Positions 14,492-21,774 of a stretch of 40,151 bases of DNA are shown piece by piece. The notes below the pieces were generated by a model. The model was given only the letters and a program-made list of their open reading frames with translations. It made no database searches and was not told the origin of the DNA. Origin of the DNA: Actinomycetes bacterium (GTDB lineage Bacteria > Actinomycetota > Acidimicrobiia > Acidimicrobiales > Microtrichaceae); assembly GCA_023434535.1 (NCBI GenBank), contig JAEYSR010000158.1, positions 1 through 40,151 of the forward strand, written 5' to 3'. Position 1 is the first letter of the stretch, and every line of letters starts with the position of its first letter. The position numbers and the translations under genes were made by a program.

Positions 14492-15292
14492 TCAGTCGTC
14501 GAGCTCGTGGGCCTCGCGGAGCAGCGCCACCACGTCGGCCCTCTCGGAGAGGACCCGGACGTCGCCGTCACGGGCGGAGCGCTGGATCTCCTCCCACACG
14601 ACGTCGGCCAGTCGCTCGGGGTCGTCCAGCACCGCCTGGTCCACGGGCTCGAGGTCGACGTCGCGCCAACGCCCGAGGAGCTCACCCGCCTCGCACAGGA
14701 CGTCGACCGATGCCACGTTGTCGTCGCCGATGAAGTAGTCGGTCGAGACCATCCGCCGTGCGACCGAGTCGTCCGGCCCGATCGTCTGGTCCGGGGCGAA
14801 CCCCAGCAGCTCGTCGAGCAGGGACGCCGTCTCCTCGGTGATCTCCCGCACTCCCCCGAACGACGCGGCGCTCGCGGCCCCGTCGGGCCCCTTCGCCGGA
14901 TGCTGGACCGTGCCGTCCTCGGCGACGAACTCGACGAGCTCCAGGAGCTCGTCGTCGGCTCCGATCTCCGGGCCGTTGAGGGCGGCGTCGAACACCTCGT
15001 AGGTGACCTTGCCCTCCTGGGCGAACGCCAGCTCGGGCTCGTCGAAGTCGGCACCGAGCTCGGCCCGCGCCTGGGCCCGATCGAGGATCCCGCCGACGAC
15101 GAAGCGCCCGAGCACGGCGAGCTCCCCGTCGTGGAAGTTGATGACGTACAGGACGTCGTCGGCGGCGACGCCCGCGGCGAGGAAGCCGGAGCCGGCGCTG
15201 TTGTCGATGACGCTCGTCGAGCCGGTCTCCTCCATCTCGGCCAGGTCCGCGTCGTACTGGTCGCGGGACCAGTGGTGGGTGAAGTAGCGCAT
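14492..15292 (-). CDS. Hypothetical protein (unrecognised, acidic)
   Basis: I do not recognise this 266-residue protein. It opens MRYFTHHWSRDQYDADLAEM and is acidic, with no signal peptide or membrane segment. Residues about 36-75 (GSGFLAAGVAADDVLYVINFHDGELAVLGRFVVGGILDR) look like the beta-rich opening of PUA/EVE-like small domains, where a ligand pocket follows a GD/ADxxYV-strand; this is only a resemblance. The C-terminal part carries SFGGVREITEETASLLDELLG and a last helix-rich segment. The ATG is backed by GAAGG eight bases upstream, and a TACGGT hexamer at 15365-15370 could be its promoter. It is divergent from the aldo/keto reductase gene. Confidence 0.8.
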   Translation of the reverse strand: MRYFTHHWSRDQYDADLAEMEETGSTSVIDNSAGSGFLAAGVAADDVLYVINFHDGELAVLGRFVVGGILDRAQARAELGADFDEPELAFAQEGKVTYEVFDAALNGPEIGADDELLELVEFVAEDGTVQHPAKGPDGAASAASFGGVREITEETASLLDELLGFAPDQTIGPDDSVARRMVSTDYFIGDDNVASVDVLCEAGELLGRWRDVDLEPVDQAVLDDPERLADVVWEEIQRSARDGDVRVLSERADVVALLREAHELDD

Positions 15293-15364
15293 GAGGGGTG
15301 CCTTCTCTCTCGGTCGGCTGTCTCGTCGTCGGGCTGGCGTGCAGGGCCGTGCCGACCACCCGGG

Positions 15365-15370
15365 ACCGTA
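15365..15370 (-). promoter_or_regulatory. Possible -10 (TACGGT) for the unrecognised gene
   Basis: On the minus strand CGTACGGT lies 72 bases before the start at 15292. This would give a normal leader of about 65 bases carrying the ribosome site. It is the same hexamer as at surE. No -35 is evident. Confidence 0.25.
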
Positions 15371-15406
15371 CGCGACGGACGCCCAGCAGATGGGAGGCTG
15401 GGTCAC

Positions 15407-16396
15407 ATGACCACCGAGGACTCCGTCACCTTCCCCGGCACCTCCACCGCCGTCGCGCCGCTCGGCGTCGGCACCTGGGCGTGGGGCGACAGCCGGACCT
15501 GGGGCATGGGCAGCTACGACGCGTCGATCACCGAGTCGACGATCGCGGATGCGTGGCGGACCTCGCTCGACTCCGGGATCGGGCTGTTCGACACGGCGGA
15601 GGTGTACGGCGACGGCGAGAGCGAGCGGATCCTCGGTCGACTGCTCGCCGACGACCCGGCCCGACGGGACGGCCTGGTGCTGGCCACGAAGTTCTGGCCC
15701 GCTCCGTGGAAGCTGGACGTCGGCTCGGCGCTGCGACGGTCGCTCGAGGCGTCGCTCGGTCGGCTCCAGGTGCCGTCCGTCGACCTCTACCAGGTCCACG
15801 GGCCGATCAGCCTCCGCAGCGCCTCGGCCATGGCGGAGGCGCTGGCGACCGTCGTCGGGAGCGGGCAGGCCAGGGCCGTCGGCGTGTCCAACTACTCGAT
15901 CCGGGAGATGACCAGGATCCACGGCGAGCTCCGCCGGCGCGACATCCCGCTGGCCTCGAACCAGATCGAGCTGTCGCTGCTCCGGCGGGGACCGGAGACC
16001 TCCGGGCTCCTGGCCGCCTGCCGCGACCTGGGCGTCGTGCCGATCGCCTACTCCCCGATCGGCCAGGGCCGGCTCACGGGCAAGTACTCAGCCGCCCACC
16101 CACCTCCGGGGCGGCGGAACTTCTCCGCCCACCCGATGGAGCTCGTCGACCGCATCGTCGCCGTCCTGCGGGAGATCGGCGCGGCCCACGACGATCGGAC
16201 GCCCAGCCAGGTGGCCCTCCGGTGGATCATCGACAAGGGAGCGGTCCCCATCCCGGGCGCCAAGAACGCGCGCCAGGCCGCGGACAACGCCGGGGCGCTC
16301 GGGTGGAGCCTCGACCCGGCGGAGCTCGACGCGCTGGACGCAGTCGCTCTGGACGGCACGCGCTCGTTGGCGAACCGAATCTGGCAGCACGGCTGA
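15407..16396 (+). CDS. Aldo/keto reductase
   Basis: A 329-residue NADPH-dependent aldo/keto reductase, a TIM-barrel enzyme that reduces aldehydes or ketones. The catalytic tetrad is complete: D62 and Y67 (LFDTAEVYG), K95 (LATKFW) and H131 (LYQVHGP). GVSNYS and the cofactor-binding VPIPGAKNARQAADNAGAL follow, the latter typical of the AKR subgroup with a GxxxxxQ/NxxE-N phosphate-binding loop. SPIGQGRLTGKYS is also a family landmark. The start ATG follows GGGAGG at nine bases. It lies divergently from the unrecognised gene and converges with the methyltransferase gene with 15 bases between stops. The substrate is unknown. Confidence 0.95.
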   Translation: MTTEDSVTFPGTSTAVAPLGVGTWAWGDSRTWGMGSYDASITESTIADAWRTSLDSGIGLFDTAEVYGDGESERILGRLLADDPARRDGLVLATKFWPAPWKLDVGSALRRSLEASLGRLQVPSVDLYQVHGPISLRSASAMAEALATVVGSGQARAVGVSNYSIREMTRIHGELRRRDIPLASNQIELSLLRRGPETSGLLAACRDLGVVPIAYSPIGQGRLTGKYSAAHPPPGRRNFSAHPMELVDRIVAVLREIGAAHDDRTPSQVALRWIIDKGAVPIPGAKNARQAADNAGALGWSLDPAELDALDAVALDGTRSLANRIWQHG

Positions 16397-16411
16397 GGAG
16401 CTGTCGCCCGC

Positions 16412-17272
16412 TCAGGCGGTGGCGCGCACCGCCCACGCCGCGGAGGCCAGCCGCACCGCCCCGTCGACCACGCGGCTCCGCAGCTCCTCGTCGACCGCCG
16501 CGACGATGCCGCGCTGCACCTCCGGGTCCGTGAAGTGCTCCAGCTGCACTCGCACGGCTCCCATGGCCGACACGCCGCGCACCATGTCGTCGATCCTGTC
16601 CTGCGGGACGACCACCTCGGCCCGGACGTCGATCAGATCGACGCCGCCGAACCCTGCGGCCTCGAGGATCCCGACCACCCGGTCCTCCTCCGCGAACGCG
16701 AACGGACCGGGCGACGACGGATCCCCGAAGTCCGGGACCCACCCGGTCCGTCCGATCGCTGCGAGCGCGGGCACGGTCATCCACTCGTTGAGCTGCAGGT
16801 CCTGCCAGCAGCAGAACGACAGGACGGCGCCGGGCTTCATCGCACTCCTGACGTTCACGAACGCAGCCTCGGGCTCGGAGAAGAACATGACGCCGAACTG
16901 CGAGAGGACGCCGTCCATCTGCGCCGGTCCGAGATCGTCCACCTGGGCGTCCGCGACCGCCAGCTCCACCCCGTCCACCCCCGCGCGATCGACGAGCGTC
17001 CGTGCGGCGTCGATCATGGAGGGCGCGATGTCGATGCCGAGGACGACGCCGCCCGGCTGGATCCGTCGAGCCAGCTCGATCGTGGTCGGCCCGGTCCCGC
17101 ACCCGACGTCGAGGTAGCGACCACCCGGCGTCGGCCCCAGACGGTCCAGGACCGCCGCGCCGAACGGTCCGGCCACGTTGGCCAGCCACCAGTCCGACGA
17201 GTCGATCCAGGACTCGGCCCGATCCTCCCAGAACCTGGCCTGCTCGTCGTTCGCTGCCGGTCGCTCCACCAT
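16412..17272 (-). CDS. Class I SAM-dependent methyltransferase
   Basis: A 286-residue methyltransferase with a Rossmann-like fold. Motif I LDVGCGTG is at 54-61, the acidic loop is VLGIDIAPSMIDAAR, and motif II-like residues follow at VADAQVDDLG. LSQFGVMFFSEPEAAFVNVRSAMKPGAVLSFCCWQ is the post-II and III region. The N-terminal FWEDRAESW and the C-terminal half, with a VVGILEAAGFGGVDLIDV strand, resemble methyltransferases of small molecules or lipids rather than of RNA. It sits 19 bases after the MenJ-like reductase on the same strand, with its own -10-like hexamer between. That leaves open a link to quinone or lipid modification. The substrate is not evident. Confidence 0.92.
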   Translation of the reverse strand: MVERPAANDEQARFWEDRAESWIDSSDWWLANVAGPFGAAVLDRLGPTPGGRYLDVGCGTGPTTIELARRIQPGGVVLGIDIAPSMIDAARTLVDRAGVDGVELAVADAQVDDLGPAQMDGVLSQFGVMFFSEPEAAFVNVRSAMKPGAVLSFCCWQDLQLNEWMTVPALAAIGRTGWVPDFGDPSSPGPFAFAEEDRVVGILEAAGFGGVDLIDVRAEVVVPQDRIDDMVRGVSAMGAVRVQLEHFTDPEVQRGIVAAVDEELRSRVVDGAVRLASAAWAVRATA

Positions 17273-17279
17273 CGCGCCG

Positions 17280-17285
17280 ACGCTA
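17280..17285 (-). promoter_or_regulatory. -10 hexamer TAGCGT, leaderless start of the methyltransferase
   Basis: On the minus strand GGCGTAGCGT ends seven bases before the ATG at 17272, six bases after the stop codon of the upstream reductase. It is identical to the gabD2 element. Confidence 0.5.
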
Positions 17286-17290
17286 CGCCG

Positions 17291-18565
17291 TCAGGCCGCT
17301 GCTCGGGTCCGGCGCAGCACCGGATCCGCCGCAGCGAGGACGCGGTCCGCCTCCCGCATCGTCCAGCCGCCGAGGCCGGGCGTGTCCCCGTCGACCAGGT
17401 TGCCCATGACCTGGAGGGTGATCTCGGCGACCGACTGGGTGCCGACCGCGAACCGCAGCCCGTTGCGCAGGATCCACGGGTGCCCGATCAGGAAGCTGAA
17501 CCGGCGGCCGGTCCGGAGGAACGCGTCGAAGCGCTCGCCGACCTCCGCGTCGTAGCGGTGCGGGGCGGTCGCCGGGTCCGACAGGAACAGGTCGGCGGCC
17601 AGGACGCCGGACTCGAGGGCGTAGTCGATGCCCTCGCCGTTCATCGGGTTCACCAGGCCGGCGGCGTCCCCGATCGCCACCCATCCCGGTCCTGAGCGGC
17701 GCTGCGTGCTCATCGGAAGCCGCCACGCCCGGGGTCGTTCCAGATCGGGACCGAGGCCCCAGTCGTCCTCGACGAGCGATCGGTAGCTGTCCTGCAGCTT
17801 GTTGAGGTTGAGCTTCTTGAAGCCCTTCATGGTGGAGAGCGCGCCCACCCCGATGTTCACCGTCCCGTCGCCGGCGGGGAAGATCCAGCCGTAGCCGGGC
17901 ACGGGGGTCCCCGACTCGTCGCGCAGGGTCAGGCACGCCTCCAGGTAGCGCTCGGCGTGCCGGGGCGACTCGGCGTAGGTCCGGATCGCCAGGCCGAAGG
18001 TCTCGTCGGGCACGCGCTCGGCACCGAGCAGGCGGGCCGCAGCGCCGGGGGCGCCGGCGGCGAGCACCACGAGCGGGGCCGTCCACGTCCGCTCGGCGCC
18101 GTCGGGACCGGTCGCCGTCACGCCGGTGGCCCGGTTCGGCGCGCCGGCCGGACGCTCCTCCACGGTCGGGACGGCGTCGTGCTCCCACAGCACCTCGGCA
18201 CCGGCCTTGGCGGCGAGGTCCATGAGGCGTTCGTCCAGCCGCCGGCGCGGCCACACCGCGCCGTGGTCCGGGAACGGGGCGATGCCCGGCCAGTCCATCT
18301 GGCGGACCGTCGAGTTGGCGACCATCCGGAGGCCGTCGATGCGATGCGCGTCGTCGAGTCCCACGTCGAGCTCCTCGAGGGCCCGGACCGCCCGGGGCGT
18401 GAGACCGTCGCCGCAGATCTTGTCGCGACCGGGTCGGCCCTTCTCGAACACGGCGACGCGCGCTCCGCCGGCCGCGGCGCGCATGGCGACGGCCGCGCCG
18501 GCGGGACCCCCGCCGATCACCAGGACGTCGCGCTCCTCGCTCGTTGCGGCCACCCGCACAGTCAA
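17291..18565 (-). CDS. Geranylgeranyl reductase family FAD oxidoreductase (MenJ-like)
   Basis: A 424-residue flavoprotein of the geranylgeranyl reductase family, which saturates isoprenoid double bonds; mycobacterial MenJ partly saturates the menaquinone tail. The FAD Rossmann motif VLVIGGGPAGAAVA lies at 14-27. ICGDGLTPRAVRAL, VPGYGWIFPAGDGTVNIGVG with ALSTMKG, and VAIGDAAGLVNPMNGEGIDY all match MenJ closely from memory. The called start is TTG at 18565; a GTG at 18559 is equally possible, and no ribosome site supports either. The YrhK-like gene ends 43 bases upstream on the same strand. Family is certain; whether the substrate is menaquinone or a lipid chain is inference. Confidence 0.9.
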   Translation of the reverse strand: MTVRVAATSEERDVLVIGGGPAGAAVAMRAAAGGARVAVFEKGRPGRDKICGDGLTPRAVRALEELDVGLDDAHRIDGLRMVANSTVRQMDWPGIAPFPDHGAVWPRRRLDERLMDLAAKAGAEVLWEHDAVPTVEERPAGAPNRATGVTATGPDGAERTWTAPLVVLAAGAPGAAARLLGAERVPDETFGLAIRTYAESPRHAERYLEACLTLRDESGTPVPGYGWIFPAGDGTVNIGVGALSTMKGFKKLNLNKLQDSYRSLVEDDWGLGPDLERPRAWRLPMSTQRRSGPGWVAIGDAAGLVNPMNGEGIDYALESGVLAADLFLSDPATAPHRYDAEVGERFDAFLRTGRRFSFLIGHPWILRNGLRFAVGTQSVAEITLQVMGNLVDGDTPGLGGWTMREADRVLAAADPVLRRTRAAA

Positions 18566-18608
18566 GGCGACGACGGCACCCGACGGGAAGTCGGCCGTCG
18601 ACGGGGCC

Positions 18609-19460
18609 TCAGCCCGAGGGGCGGTCGCGTCGGGCCTCGGGGATCAGGAGCGCGGCCGCGACGAAGAAGCAGATGCCACCGGCGACGGTGCCGGCGTTGT
18701 CGAGCCAGAGGTTGGCGGCGTCGCCGGTCGGCAACGTGTAGGCGCCGAGAGCGGACAGGCCGAAGAAGACCGACCCGAGCAGGTTGAGGACCACGATCCA
18801 CCACGAGACGTCGCGGAGGCGGAGCCGACCGGCGGAGTGGCACACCTCCGCCCACGCCAGGTAGCTCGCCACGAGGAAGCAGATCGATCCGATCGTGTCG
18901 GGCCGCCAGACCAGTCGGTTCTCCTGGTGGACGTCCCAGCTGTCGTACATGGCCAGGAACGTCATCACGTTGAAGTACAGCGTGCCGACGAGCTGCACGC
19001 CCGTGGACCACCAGTCGATCGAACGCGGCCGCCACGACACCATCCGGAACGGCCCCCGATGTCGCCGCTGCGGATCGTCGACGATCGCGTCGGGGGCGTT
19101 CGCGGCCTCGGCGAAGCAGAGGTAGGAGGCCGACGTGAAGAAGATCGACCCGACGAAGAACGTCAGCCCCACCCAGCGCGCCCCGACCCACGACTCGTAG
19201 ACCGGCAGCGGCCCGACCGTGAAGCAGGTCGAGCCGATGCAGAACAGCACGGCGATCCACCAGGTGCGACGGGGCACGCCCGGCCGATCCAGGCCCTTGC
19301 GGTGGTCCCGGGAGCTCCACACCCGTCGGCTCCCGTCCGCGAGCCGGTACTCGACCCGGGTCACGAACGGGCCGAGCCCACGTGCCGACTCGACCGTCCA
19401 GTCCGCCGGCGCCCGGACCGGCAGGTCGGTCGCCGGACCCTCGCCGGTGGAGTCGGTCAC
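18609..19460 (-). CDS. Six-TM YrhK-like membrane protein
   Basis: A 283-residue protein with an 85-residue cytosolic-looking N-terminus and six membrane segments. Each segment carries a similar small motif: CIGSTCF, FVGSIFF, LVGTLYF, TIGSICF, LLGSVFF and AGGICFF. This suggests three tandem two-helix units of the YrhK type. YrhK domains are of unknown function. The start is fixed as GTG 19460 because it overlaps the stop of the GH5 gene by four bases (GTGA); a longer open frame continues upstream inside that gene but would be antisense-free coincidence. The pair is therefore translationally coupled. The MenJ-like reductase follows 43 bases later. Confidence 0.85.
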   Translation of the reverse strand: MTDSTGEGPATDLPVRAPADWTVESARGLGPFVTRVEYRLADGSRRVWSSRDHRKGLDRPGVPRRTWWIAVLFCIGSTCFTVGPLPVYESWVGARWVGLTFFVGSIFFTSASYLCFAEAANAPDAIVDDPQRRHRGPFRMVSWRPRSIDWWSTGVQLVGTLYFNVMTFLAMYDSWDVHQENRLVWRPDTIGSICFLVASYLAWAEVCHSAGRLRLRDVSWWIVVLNLLGSVFFGLSALGAYTLPTGDAANLWLDNAGTVAGGICFFVAAALLIPEARRDRPSG

Positions 19461-21046
19461 CCGACCACCAGGTGCCAGTCCGCCGCGGTCGCGGTCGCGG
19501 TGAGGATCCGACCGCCCTGGACGGCCCGGAGGACGACGTCGTCGAGGCCGTCGGTCGTCGTCGGCTGCGGGTCGTCGATGCCGTCGATCTCGGGGAGCCA
19601 CACGACCAGCTCGCCGCCGGGCTCGGCGTCGGTGCCGGCGACGTCCACCGTGCCCGTCCCCGGCGTGCTCACGAGGGAGGCGATCCGACCCGGGGCGGCC
19701 CGCGGGTAGGCCCGGCCGAGGATCCGGAGGAACTCCGTGGTGAAGCGGGCGTCGGTGTCGTGGTCCTCGCCGGTCGAGGTGCAGTCACGGGTGATGAGGT
19801 GGACCTGGTCCGCCGTCGCCGGCTGGCCGGGACCCTGCACCGAGTGGGGGTCGCCGCAGGTCTGGCGCCACTGCCACCAGGTGCCGCCGAGCGCCCGTCG
19901 GTCCTCCTCGGCGGCGAAGCGGGTGGCGACCTCCAACGTGGCCGGCTCGGTGTTCCAGAACCCGTACTCGCCGGTCCACAGCGCGGCGCCCAGCTCGTCG
20001 GCACCCTGCTGGTTGATCGCGAACGTCTGCTCCAGCGTGATGATGTGGTGGATCGACTCCGCGTAGTTGTGGGGAGCGAACACCAGGGCGTCGTCGTGGA
20101 CGTACTCGGGCAGCAGCGCCGTGTTCGGCAGCGGGTACAGCTGGAGGGGCTCGGCGAACACCGGCGTGGGCGCGGCGTCCGCGTCGCGCTCGACGGCCCG
20201 GATGGCGTCGATCGTCGCCTGGACCCACTTGCTGTAGGCCACCTGGTTGGCCTCGGCCGGCTCCACGCCGTTCGGCTCGTTGAGCAGGTTGTAGCCCGCG
20301 ACCCCGGGCGTGCCGGCGAAGCGCTCGGCCACTGCCGCCCACACCGCGGTCAGCGAGTCGGCGATCCCGTCGGTGTTCGCGTAGAAGTTGGCGAAGGCCC
20401 GCTGGACCGCCGGGGCGGACTCGCGCTCGCTCCCGGGAGCGCGACACGTGGTCGCGCCGTCGGTGAGCGTCGCCCACTCCGGCGCGCCGTCCCAGCCGAT
20501 CGAGGGCTCGGTGCCGTCGGGGCACGCGGTGCCGGGCGGCGTGGCCGAGCCCATGCCCCACGCGTCCTGGTGCACGTCGAGGACCACGTAGATGCCCCGC
20601 TCGTTGGCGGCGTCGACGACGTCCGCCACCCGGTCGAGGTAGTCCTGGTCGATCGCGCCGCGCTCCGGCTCCAACAGCGACCACGACATGATCAGACGCA
20701 CGACCGAGAAGCCGTTGGCGGCCATGGCGTCCCAGTCCTCGTCGGTCACCGGCGCCGTCGGTTCGACCTCGGGGTCGGCCTGCGCGTACTCGCCGAGGGC
20801 GTTCAGGTTGGAGCCCCGCAGGAGCACCTGGCGACCTCGATCGTCCACGATGCGGCCGTCGGACACCGCCAGCGGCCGCAGCTCGAGCACCTCACCCGCG
20901 CCGGGCAGGGCCGGCTGCGTGGTGGTCGGAGCCGCGTCGTCGGAGCCACCACCGCTGCACGCCACGAGGAGCAGCGCGACGAGTGCCAGAGCACCGACGA
21001 TCCCGGGGCGGAGCGGGTGACGACGGGCGGTCGGGTCGTGGGCCAT
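19457..21046 (-). CDS. GH5 family glycoside hydrolase lipoprotein (endoglycoceramidase-like)
   Basis: A 529-residue exported lipoprotein. A basic N-terminus and hydrophobic stretch end in LLVAC, with lipidation Cys30, then a Ser/Gly/Thr-rich linker. The GH5 barrel follows: LLRGSNLNALGEY, GFSVVRLIMSWSLLEPERG, YVVLDVHQDAWG, LLNEPNG with acid/base E257, and WTGEYGFW with nucleophile E360. GG-TWWQWRQTC closes the barrel and a C-terminal beta domain ends the protein. The DVHQD, NEPNG and GEYGFW set is typical of endoglycoceramidase/steryl-glucosidase-like GH5 enzymes, which cleave glycolipids. Cys pairs (TACPDG/TTCRAP, QTCGD/RDCTS) fit an exported protein. No Shine-Dalgarno is seen; a GGCAGACT octamer lies eight bases before the ATG. 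Confidence 0.92.
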   Translation of the reverse strand: MAHDPTARRHPLRPGIVGALALVALLLVACSGGGSDDAAPTTTQPALPGAGEVLELRPLAVSDGRIVDDRGRQVLLRGSNLNALGEYAQADPEVEPTAPVTDEDWDAMAANGFSVVRLIMSWSLLEPERGAIDQDYLDRVADVVDAANERGIYVVLDVHQDAWGMGSATPPGTACPDGTEPSIGWDGAPEWATLTDGATTCRAPGSERESAPAVQRAFANFYANTDGIADSLTAVWAAVAERFAGTPGVAGYNLLNEPNGVEPAEANQVAYSKWVQATIDAIRAVERDADAAPTPVFAEPLQLYPLPNTALLPEYVHDDALVFAPHNYAESIHHIITLEQTFAINQQGADELGAALWTGEYGFWNTEPATLEVATRFAAEEDRRALGGTWWQWRQTCGDPHSVQGPGQPATADQVHLITRDCTSTGEDHDTDARFTTEFLRILGRAYPRAAPGRIASLVSTPGTGTVDVAGTDAEPGGELVVWLPEIDGIDDPQPTTTDGLDDVVLRAVQGGRILTATATAADWHLVVG

Positions 21047-21054
21047 GACCGGTC

Positions 21055-21060
21055 AGTCTG
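21055..21060 (-). promoter_or_regulatory. -10-like CAGACT before the GH5 start
   Basis: On the minus strand GGCAGACT ends eight bases before the ATG at 21046. Confidence 0.35.
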
Positions 21061-21132
21061 CCGGGGCACGGGGGACGACGCCGTCATCCGATCCGGGCGA
21101 GATCGGCCGCGCACGGCCCCGGTCGGTTCCCG

Positions 21133-21138
21133 TAGGGT
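21133..21138 (+). promoter_or_regulatory. -10 hexamer TAGGGT, leaderless start of the 21145 methyltransferase
   Basis: CCGTAGGGT is followed by six bases and the GTG at 21145. AGGG could be read as a weak ribosome site, but the TANNNT match and spacing equal those of other leaderless-type starts here. Confidence 0.45.
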
Positions 21139-21144
21139 CGCGAC

Positions 21145-21774
21145 GTGGGCTTCTACGACGAGCGGGTCCTGCCGCGACTGGTCGACCTGACCTGCGGCGC
21201 CAAGGGGATGGAGCGCTATCGCTCGAAGGCTCTCGACGGGCTCCACGGCCAGGTCGTGGAGATCGGGTTCGGGACCGGCCTGAACGCGCCGGTCTACCCG
21301 CCGGCCGTGACCAAGGTGTGGGCGGTGGAGCCGTCGGAGCGGTCGTGGGAGCTGGCCCGGGACCGGATCGCCGCGAGCCCGGTGGAGATCGAGCGGGTCG
21401 GCCTGGACGGACAGCACCTCCCGCTCGAGGACGCGAGCTGCGACGGCGGACTCAGCACCTTCACGCTGTGCACCATCCCCGACCCGATGCTGGCGTTGGC
21501 CGAGCTCCGCCGGGTGCTACGCCCGGGCGCGGTCCTGCACGTCCTCGAGCACGGCGCCGCTCCCGACGAGGGCACCGCCCGCTGGCAGCGGCGGATCGAG
21601 CCGTGGCAGCGGCGGATCGCCGGCGGGTGCCACCTGACGCGGGACCCGGGCGACATGCTCGTCGAGGCCGGCTTCACCGACGTGCAGCTCACCGAGCGCT
21701 TCGTCACAGGACCCAAGCCGTGGAGCTACTTCTCCTACGGCACGGCGACCAACCCCGAGGGAGCAAACGGATGA
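21145..21774 (+). CDS. Class I SAM-dependent methyltransferase (METTL7-like)
   Basis: A 209-residue methyltransferase. MGFYDERVLPRLVDLTCG is the usual opening of this small-methyltransferase group. Motif I VVEIGFGTGLN is at about 37-47, VWAVEPSERSWELAR holds the acidic SAM-binding residue, and DGGLSTFTLCTIPDP follows. LRPGAVLHVLEHG and RRIAGGCHLTRDPG resemble METTL7/phospholipid-type methyltransferases. A seven-residue repeat (WQRRIEP, WQRRIAG) comes from a 21-base direct repeat near 21583-21619. The stop overlaps the start of the acyl-CoA synthetase gene (ATGA), so the two are translationally coupled, which suggests a lipid-like substrate. That last point is inference. Confidence 0.9.
   Translation: MGFYDERVLPRLVDLTCGAKGMERYRSKALDGLHGQVVEIGFGTGLNAPVYPPAVTKVWAVEPSERSWELARDRIAASPVEIERVGLDGQHLPLEDASCDGGLSTFTLCTIPDPMLALAELRRVLRPGAVLHVLEHGAAPDEGTARWQRRIEPWQRRIAGGCHLTRDPGDMLVEAGFTDVQLTERFVTGPKPWSYFSYGTATNPEGANG

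Noticed and set aside
21583..21619. 21-bp direct repeat in the methyltransferase gene as a recent duplication
   Set aside because: Related methyltransferases have a similar WQRR...RRIAGGCH segment from memory, so the repeat is probably a family feature.
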